Shown here one piece after another: positions 58,630 through 64,000 of a stretch of DNA of 64,000 nucleotides. Made by a program: the position numbers and the translations under genes. Origin of the DNA: Sphaerospermopsis sp. SIO1G1 (GTDB lineage: Bacteria > Cyanobacteriota > Cyanobacteriia > Cyanobacteriales > Nostocaceae); assembly GCA_010672785.1 (NCBI GenBank), contig JAAHFX010000002.1, forward strand, positions 592,667 through 656,666, in the 5' to 3' direction. A model generated the notes under the pieces. That model was given only the letters and a program-made list of their open reading frames with translations. It did not search any database and was not told the origin of the DNA. Position 1 is the stretch's first letter. Each line of letters begins with the position of its first letter.

Positions 58630-58653
58630 CATATGATAAGCCATCTTAAGCTT

Positions 58654-58674
58654 CCCCGGTCTGAAGACGCGGGG
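58654..58674. repeat. Hairpin resembling an IS200/IS605 terminus
   Basis: CCCCG-GTCT-GA-AGAC-G-CGGGG, flanked by CTTAAGCTT and GATTTCTGAAG. The pattern resembles cyanobacterial IS200/IS605 end structures; no transposase or TnpB gene is adjacent. Confidence 0.4.
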
Positions 58675-58765
58675 ATTTCTGAAGAGTCCACAATCGAACT
58701 TTCTTAGGCGCACGTGTATTCAAACACCCTCTTACACTCATACCTATATTTTTAATTATATAAGT

Positions 58766-58905
58766 AGGGGTTGCTGAAAAAGTGATCGGTGGAAGCTAGG
58801 GAGTAGGGAGTAGTTTTAGAGAGTTGGTAAGTTTTAATTTTCACTACAAGTGCAAGGTTTTTAAGTACTTACCCCCATATATCTTGCACTTTTTTAAATT
58901 CCAAT
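58766..58905 (+). mobile_element. IS-end-like repeat, copy 1
   Basis: Starts AGGGGTTGCTGAAAAAGT (58766-58783) and includes an internal hairpin GTGCAAG (58850-58856) / CTTGCAC (58883-58889). Inverted relative to the copy at 59495-59638. Confidence 0.6.
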
Positions 58906-59494
58906 TGCCTAAAATCTTTTACTGGCAATGTTTTCATCTTTATTCAGCATCCTCTAAGTAATCGCAGTATTAATACTGTATAATATTTTATGTATTAAGC
59001 ATCAGTATTCAAATCATTCTCTTTATGAAAACTTTATATAAATAGAAATTTATTCCACATCTAATCAAAATATTAGTAGACAGTTGCGAAATCATTACCA
59101 TACGGACTTCCTATCATTTGCATTACTGATAGTACAAGTATAACTACGTAAATAGCTATAACAGCCTTAATTGCAGGTAATTCTTGTAGATTCGGTATTT
59201 TACGATAGTTTTGAGTGTGATTCAGATCATGACAGTCTTGATGAAGATTATGTCAAGATACTGATCTGTATATTGCTAACTACAGTCTGGCTGTGTAAAT
59301 ATCCTGATGTAGGAAATACGCAATGAACTCCAGTGACTTAGCTACTGTATTTTAAACTTGAACAGTGTAAAAACTGTGTATCTGGTTTATCTATTAAAGC
59401 TAAGTAAGGGTCAAGTTAAAAAGGTATTTACTTAAGTAGGAAATGCGGAATAAATGTGAAAAGCTTACTGGTATTGGGTTTTAGAAGATTTGAG

Positions 59495-59638
59495 ATTGAG
59501 AAAATGCAAGCTTTTGAGGAGTAAGCACTCTTATTACCTTGCACTTTTTTGATTTCGAGAGATTGGAAAGTAGTTTTTCAGTTCTCTCCCTGCGCCCTGC
59601 CTCTGAGCCTCCACGACAAGACTTTTTCAGCAAGCCCT
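59495..59638 (-). mobile_element. IS-end-like repeat, copy 2 (inverted)
   Basis: Ends ACTTTTTCAGCAAGCCCT (59621-59638), the 17/18 inverted match of copy 1's start, and contains CCTTGCAC and TGCAAG sequence in the matching places. AAGT flanks both outer ends, a possible 4-bp target duplication. Confidence 0.6.
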
Positions 59639-59749
59639 AAGTAGAGTTACTTGACATTGGATCCCTGCAAAACTACATGAAGCTACTGCTTTGCTAGTTG
59701 CTTAACCTTAAAATATTTTTTCGGAATTTTTGAATTGGAGGAAATAATA

Positions 59750-60394
59750 ATGTTGAACTTAAAATCTAAAGTATTAGGTGCTACTCTTTCTTTACCCGTT
59801 GTTGCTGCTGGTTTGTTAGGTACTGCTGGTTCTGCTCAAGCGATTACATTTACCTCAAATAGTGTTGAGTTTTACTTGCAGGAGTTCAAAGATGCTGGTG
59901 CTACTGGTATCACCATTGGAGACAAAAATTTTGTCTACCAAGAATCACATGGACTAGAATATTCAGATGAAATCAGAATTGAGTTTAGTGGTCCTGACTA
60001 TGTATTGTTCTATGATTTAGAATATACTCCTACAAGTGTTGCTGATTTCTCATTTGATTACATAGTAAACGTTACAGATCCCTCTTATAGAATCACAGAA
60101 GTTGATAATGACTCTACAGTGTCAACTTTCGCTCCTTCAGAAGAATTAGTAACAACTTTCACTGGTGCTTCCACTACTGTGTTAACAAGTACCAATGGTT
60201 CTGTGAATTTAGAGCCTATTGCTCCCAGTAGCACAGTGTTAGTAGAAAATTTATACACTTCTAATGGCGGCACAATCGCTTCATTCCAGAACAGCTTCCA
60301 TCAAACAACTCCCGAACCTACCACAATTTTAGGTTTAGGCTTACTAGCTTCTGGAATGGTTGTAGCTCGTCGTCGTAAAGCTGCTAAAGCATAA
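59750..60394 (+). CDS. PEP-CTERM sorting domain protein 2
   Basis: 214 residues from ATG 59750, with GGAGGA 7-8 nt upstream. Signal peptide (KVLGATLSLPVVAAGLLG...SAQA) and C-terminus PEPTTILGLGLLASGMVVARRRK are nearly identical to those of the first PEP-CTERM gene, while the mature region (ITFTSNSVEFYLQEF...FSFDYIVNVTDPSY) is unrelated at a glance and Thr/Ser-rich. The pair thus looks like one export cassette holding two different payloads. Confidence 0.88.
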   Translation: MLNLKSKVLGATLSLPVVAAGLLGTAGSAQAITFTSNSVEFYLQEFKDAGATGITIGDKNFVYQESHGLEYSDEIRIEFSGPDYVLFYDLEYTPTSVADFSFDYIVNVTDPSYRITEVDNDSTVSTFAPSEELVTTFTGASTTVLTSTNGSVNLEPIAPSSTVLVENLYTSNGGTIASFQNSFHQTTPEPTTILGLGLLASGMVVARRRKAAKA

Positions 60395-60442
60395 TTTTTT
60401 GCTAGATTTCTTAGCATCAAAACTATAAAATACTGAGATAAT

Positions 60443-60482
60443 GACCTGGTAGAGATACGATTTAAAACCAGGTCAATTTTTC
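60443..60482 (+). terminator. Terminator of second PEP-CTERM gene
   Basis: GACCTGGT (60443-60450) is exactly inverted as ACCAGGTC (60467-60474), followed by AATTTTTCT. Confidence 0.75.
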
Positions 60483-60672
60483 TGTTTGTAAAAAAGAAAC
60501 CAATTAAATAAAATATTCCTACAAAATCAATTCAACTGAAAATATCTAAACCCATAAACCACGTAGGGGCAAACCCCCTGTGGTTGCCCCAAAAATAGGG
60601 ATAGGTAATTGTGTCAGTTTAGAGAATACCCTAAATCAAATCCAAATCTTTTATTTTTGCTTACCTACTTAT

Positions 60673-61329
60673 TTATTCCAAAGCAAGTTTCGCTTCCTTT
60701 GCTACAGCTTCCACTTCGTCATTAACTAAAGTTTCTAAAATAGACTTAGCTTCTGCACTACCTAAATTGCCCAGAGCTTGAGCTACCCTGTAACGAATTT
60801 GCCAGTCAGGGTTAGCTGCATAAGATGTTAAAAGGGGAACAGCTTCTAAATTTCCCAATTCACCGAAAGAACTAATAGCCGCAGTTTGCACTAAAGCATT
60901 TCCAGAATTCAGAGCTTCCTTGAGTAAATTAAAACCTCGTGGATCTCCCAATGCTCCCAGAGTAGCAATAATACTGAATTGAACCAACCATTCTTGACTT
61001 TGATGATAAAGCTGATCTAAATCTTCAAAAGCTGCGTGTAATTTTAGCGCTCCTAAACAGTCTGCTGCTGCTGCTTGTACATCCGCCTCTGGATCTTTAA
61101 GTAGTTCACGTAGTAGTTGCAAAGATAAATCTAAATCCTGTTCTCCCAGGGTATCCATTTGACTAACAGCAGAATAACGGACACGGGAATTTTTGTCACC
61201 GATAGCTATTTGTACTAATTCTAAAGCAGTTTTTGGTTCAAGTTCCCGAATTTGGTTAACAGCACGGAGGCGATCGCCCAAATCTTCAGAACTCAGTAAT
61301 TCTTTCACAGATTCAACGGATATACTCAT
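60673..61329 (-). CDS. nblB: HEAT-repeat protein, NblB-like (phycobilisome degradation)
   Basis: 218 residues consisting of about five HEAT/PBS-lyase-type helical repeats (e.g. VRYSAVSQMDTLGEQ, VQAAAADCLGALK, VQTAAISSFGELG, IRYRVAQALGNLG). Length and N-terminus (VESVKELLSSEDLGDRLRAVNQIREL) match my memory of NblB, which resembles phycobilin lyases and is needed to dismantle phycobilisomes during starvation. Bilin-lyase CpcE-type proteins are the alternative, but they normally stand beside phycocyanin genes, which are absent here. Confidence 0.65.
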   Translation of the reverse strand: MSISVESVKELLSSEDLGDRLRAVNQIRELEPKTALELVQIAIGDKNSRVRYSAVSQMDTLGEQDLDLSLQLLRELLKDPEADVQAAAADCLGALKLHAAFEDLDQLYHQSQEWLVQFSIIATLGALGDPRGFNLLKEALNSGNALVQTAAISSFGELGNLEAVPLLTSYAANPDWQIRYRVAQALGNLGSAEAKSILETLVNDEVEAVAKEAKLALE

Positions 61330-61496
61330 TTAATGATCCTAAATTATTATCAGTTTGACTCGTTCCTATATTCTGTATGGGAATGAATTCAAGAAGGCTC
61401 TGTCTTCTATTAAATCAGAGCTAGAACCTCTTAATCGTATTCCCAATCAGAAACAACGAAGAAAACGAGATTCAATCTTCCCCAGTTACCAATCAC

Positions 61497-61955
61497 TTAC
61501 TCAGCAGCCATAGCACGAATAATATCACCACGAGTGAGAATACCGATTACTTTACCCTCATTATCTAAAACAGGAAGACGGTGAACTTTATGATCTTGAA
61601 TCATTTTTGCCGCTTCTTTGAGAGACTTATTAGGGGTAATAGTCAGAGGATTTTTACTCATTACTTCCCCTACAGTTTGTCCTAAAGCTTTATGTAAATC
61701 CCGGTCATAAGTAGCAGGATTTTGTAAATAAATTACACTATCCAAAAACATAATGTAAGCTGGCGGTGTAACACCAGTTTCCTGCCACATTAAATCTGTT
61801 TCTGAAATAATTCCTACTAATTTACCAGCATCATTAAGTACAGGTAAACCACTAATTCTTTTTTCTGCTAAAATCTGGATCGCTTCTTTTAATGGAGTTT
61901 CAGTTCTAACTACGATCAGATCACTACTCATTACATCAGCAACTGTTTTAAGCAT
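61497..61955 (-). CDS. CBS-domain pair protein
   Basis: 152 residues comprising two CBS domains: VADVMSSDLIVVRTETPLKEAIQILAEKRISGLPVLN...GIISETDL and VGEVMSKNPLTITPNKSLKEAAKMIQDHKVHRLPVLD...GILTRGDIIRAMA. Such free-standing pairs bind adenine nucleotides and regulate partner proteins. The linker between the domains (PPAYIMFLDSVIYLQNPATYDRDL) is typical of cyanobacterial homologues. Partner unknown. Confidence 0.9.
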   Translation of the reverse strand: MLKTVADVMSSDLIVVRTETPLKEAIQILAEKRISGLPVLNDAGKLVGIISETDLMWQETGVTPPAYIMFLDSVIYLQNPATYDRDLHKALGQTVGEVMSKNPLTITPNKSLKEAAKMIQDHKVHRLPVLDNEGKVIGILTRGDIIRAMAAE

Positions 61956-62709
61956 TTTTTTACTTACACTTTTTATAAAAGTCTTTTTTATTATTGTATG
62001 AAATTATTCCAAATGAATAAACAATTTTAAGAAATTGTTACTTGGTAATATTTTAAATTAAACAACTTAAATACGGGTCTTAATAATCATAGCATAGTAT
62101 AATTTTATCTGATTTTTTTATTTAATAAAATGTTATCTAATAACTAGGATTTAATCTTTTATATAAACAACGTAATTAATTTATCAATCTTTATCCCAAA
62201 GCTTATTTAAGTAGTCAAAATGTTGATGATATTTATACAGGACTTACGCAACTAAGATTTGTCATTGCGACTGAAACGCAGTGTAGGGAAGCAATCCCAG
62301 GATTTTTGCGATTACGTCGCTGTTGCTCGTAATGACGCAGTACTGTCATTGCGACGTAAGTCCTATTATAATCAGATGCTAGTACAGCTTCGCCGAAAGC
62401 AAAAGTAAGAGTTAGTAAGCTTTTTAGCAATTGAGAATAGTTGGTCTATTTACGCCAATCTGTAATAATATAGATAATACTTGTAGCAAATAATAAATTA
62501 ATTATTTTATTAACACCCTTGTCTAAAATACATAAACGTGATAAACAAATCTAAAAATGTTAACAACAGCGAACCAAACAGCAACTACCTTGAAATAAAC
62601 TAAAACCAACCATCTACAACAACTAAAAATATATTAAAAACATATTAAAAACATAAACCCATCAACTTTAAGTTAATATTAATACTCTGAGATTCTGCAT
62701 CTAATCATT
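61956..62709. other. Intergenic region with one MITE-like element
   Basis: 750 AT-rich bases between divergent genes; apart from the element at 62239-62364 nothing was recognised. Confidence 0.5.
62239..62364. repeat. 126-bp MITE-like element
   Basis: AGGACTTACG (62239-62248) is exactly inverted at 62355-62364. The interior contains GTCATTGCGAC twice and GGAAGCAAT, also seen near 31291-31316 upstream of mdnC. No coding capacity. Confidence 0.8.
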
Positions 62710-63882
62710 ATGCTAAATCCCAATCTGGATCAAATCCAGTTGACGAAAGACGACTATGAACGCTACTCTCGCCACTTAATCTTGCCAGAAGTGGGACTAG
62801 AGGGACAAAAACGCCTGAAAGCTGCCAGTGTATTATGTATTGGTACTGGTGGACTTGGATCACCCTTACTTTTATATCTAGCAGCAGCAGGTATTGGACG
62901 TATTGGTATCGTTGATTTTGATGTTGTTGATACATCCAACTTACAACGTCAGGTTATTCACGGTACATCTTGGGTAGGTAAACCCAAAATTGAATCAGCT
63001 AAAAATCGCATTCACGAAATTAACCCCCATTGTCAGGTTGATTTATACGAAACCCGTCTCAGTTCAGAAAATGCTTTAGATATCATTCGTCCCTATGACA
63101 TAGTGGTGGATGGAACAGACAATTTCCCCACCAGATATCTAGTCAATGACGCTTGTGTACTGTTAGACAAACCCAATGTTTACGGTTCAATTTTCCGTTT
63201 TGAAGGACAAGCAACCGTATTTAACTACGAAGGTGGCCCAAATTATCGTGACTTATATCCAGAACCACCACCACCAGGAATGGTTCCTTCCTGTGCAGAG
63301 GGCGGTGTACTGGGAATTTTACCAGGAATGATCGGTGTCATCCAAGCGACAGAAACAGTCAAAATTATTATTGGACAAGGAACAACCTTGAATGGGCGTT
63401 TAATGCTCTACAACGCCTTAGACATGAAATTCAGGGAATTAAAACTACGTCCTAATCCCATTCGTCCAGTCATCGAAAAACTCATAGACTACGAAGAATT
63501 CTGTGGTATTCCCCAAGCTAAAGCAGCAGAGGCTAAAGAGCAGAACGAAATACCAGAAATGTCTGTGACGGAATTAAAAGCATTAATTGATAGTGGTACA
63601 AAGGATTTTGTCTTATTAGATGTCCGCAATCCCCACGAATATGAAATTGCCAAAATTCCAGGTTCTGTGTTAGTACCTTTACCAGAGATTGAAGATGGTG
63701 ATGGTGTCACCCAGGTTCAAGAATTACTCAACGGACACCGTTTAATCGCCCATTGTAAAATGGGTGGACGTTCTGCTAAAGCTCTAGCTATCCTCAAAGA
63801 AGCAGGCATTAACGGAACTAATGTCAAAGGCGGAATTAATGCGTGGAGTCAGGAAGTAGATTCTTCTGTACCACAGTATTAA
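62710..63882 (+). CDS. moeZ: MoeZ: adenylyltransferase/sulfurtransferase
   Basis: 390 residues. N-terminal MoeB/ThiF domain (YSRHLILPEVGLEGQKRLK, nucleotide motif GTGGLGSP, DVVDTSNLQRQ, VDGTDNFPTRY), about 1-265, and a C-terminal rhodanese domain (VLLDVRNPHEYEIAKIPGS...IAHCKMGGRSAKAL, catalytic Cys in HCKMGGRS). It activates sulfur-carrier proteins for molybdopterin, and possibly thiamine or thiolated-tRNA, synthesis. The CxxC zinc pairs usual in MoeB are not obvious here. No neighbouring molybdopterin gene lies within the window. Confidence 0.92.
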   Translation: MLNPNLDQIQLTKDDYERYSRHLILPEVGLEGQKRLKAASVLCIGTGGLGSPLLLYLAAAGIGRIGIVDFDVVDTSNLQRQVIHGTSWVGKPKIESAKNRIHEINPHCQVDLYETRLSSENALDIIRPYDIVVDGTDNFPTRYLVNDACVLLDKPNVYGSIFRFEGQATVFNYEGGPNYRDLYPEPPPPGMVPSCAEGGVLGILPGMIGVIQATETVKIIIGQGTTLNGRLMLYNALDMKFRELKLRPNPIRPVIEKLIDYEEFCGIPQAKAAEAKEQNEIPEMSVTELKALIDSGTKDFVLLDVRNPHEYEIAKIPGSVLVPLPEIEDGDGVTQVQELLNGHRLIAHCKMGGRSAKALAILKEAGINGTNVKGGINAWSQEVDSSVPQY

Positions 63883-63905
63883 TTTAGGGAACAGGTTATT
63901 TCAGT

Positions 63906-63980
63906 AATCAGTTATCAGTTATCAGTACCTCTGGCTGAAGCAAGAGGATTAAAATCTGGAATATTCGCTTTTTTATTCCC
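63906..63980 (+). repeat. AACTGAT array plus dispersed repeat (copy 2)
   Basis: ATCAGTTATCAGT followed by CTGGCTGAAGCAAGAGG and CTGGAATATTCGCTTTTTTA matches the reverse complement of 47842-47920. Confidence 0.7.
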
Positions 63981-64000
63981 TGAAAAGGGGTTAATTAACA

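Larger units (their letters stand above)
58531..59749. other. Repeat-rich gap between the PEP-CTERM genes
   Basis: 1.2 kb without a gene: terminator, an IS200/IS605-like end hairpin (58654-58674), two inverted copies of an IS-end-like repeat (58766-58905 and 59495-59638), and a leader-like stretch (59250-59330) similar to that before the first PEP-CTERM gene. Confidence 0.6.

Noticed and set aside
62233..62430. 65-codon minus-strand frame
   Set aside because: Spans the 126-bp MITE-like element; no protein features.

Overview
The window comes from a filamentous, probably heterocyst-forming cyanobacterium of the Nostocales (Anabaena/Dolichospermum/Sphaerospermopsis type). The reasons are an AT-rich genome with scattered GCGATCGC (HIP1) octamers, heptameric short tandem repeats of the AACTGAT / GATTGGT type, and typical cyanobacterial genes (rpaB, an nblB-like gene, a complex C assembly factor, a CGLD27 homologue, moeZ, DUF3493). 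The genus is inferred, not proven.

Layout. 1-3.3 kb: the 5' end of a LamG-like gene, a phytanoyl-CoA-dioxygenase-type gene and a small glycine-rich membrane protein ending in a strong terminator. 3.4-25.2 kb: four co-directional NRPS genes with domain order A-T-C-A-T-E / C-A-T / C-A-T-C-A-MT-T / C-A-T-TE, which is the anabaenopeptin (aptABCD) architecture. My reading of the binding-pocket residues suggests a branched-chain starter (ureido residue), D-Lys, a branched-chain residue, and three aromatic-type positions, the middle one N-methylated. An aromatic code at the N-methyl position, where Ala is common, and near-identical DNA among the last three A domains point to A-domain swapping or gene conversion. 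25.2-27.5 kb: exbB-exbD (minus strand) and a 5'-truncated tonB remnant. 27.9-33.5 kb: an SbmA/BacA-like ABC transporter, then two tandem microviridin-type graspetide precursors (47 residues each) and two ATP-grasp ligases. The precursors sit in an exact 240-bp tandem duplication with a 15-bp stem-loop leader; a third leader has no precursor. Two unrelated protease-inhibitor peptide pathways are therefore neighbours and share one candidate exporter.

33.6-47.7 kb is core genome: a squalene/phytoene synthase homologue, rsfS-CGLD27, asparaginase, tRNA-fMet, tRNA-Thr, an SLH/beta-helix envelope protein, and the rimP-nusA-ylxR-infB translation/transcription operon (minus strand), whose rimP start is preceded by an intrinsic-terminator-like hairpin that may be an attenuator. 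48.5-53.2 kb: a glycosyltransferase-like gene and a dTDP-L-rhamnose operon (rfbB, rfbA, rfbC, rfbD). 53.3-64 kb: radA divergent from rpaB, a CCB-type complex C assembly gene, DUF456, two paralogous PEP-CTERM proteins with duplicated upstream regions, an nblB-like HEAT-repeat gene, a CBS-domain protein and moeZ.

Repeats are abundant: heptamer arrays (some supply stop codons of neighbouring genes), at least three MITE-like families with terminal inverted repeats, one of them inserted inside the apt operon between aptB and aptC, and inverted copies of an insertion-sequence end around 58.8-59.6 kb. No CRISPR array, rRNA or intact transposase was seen.
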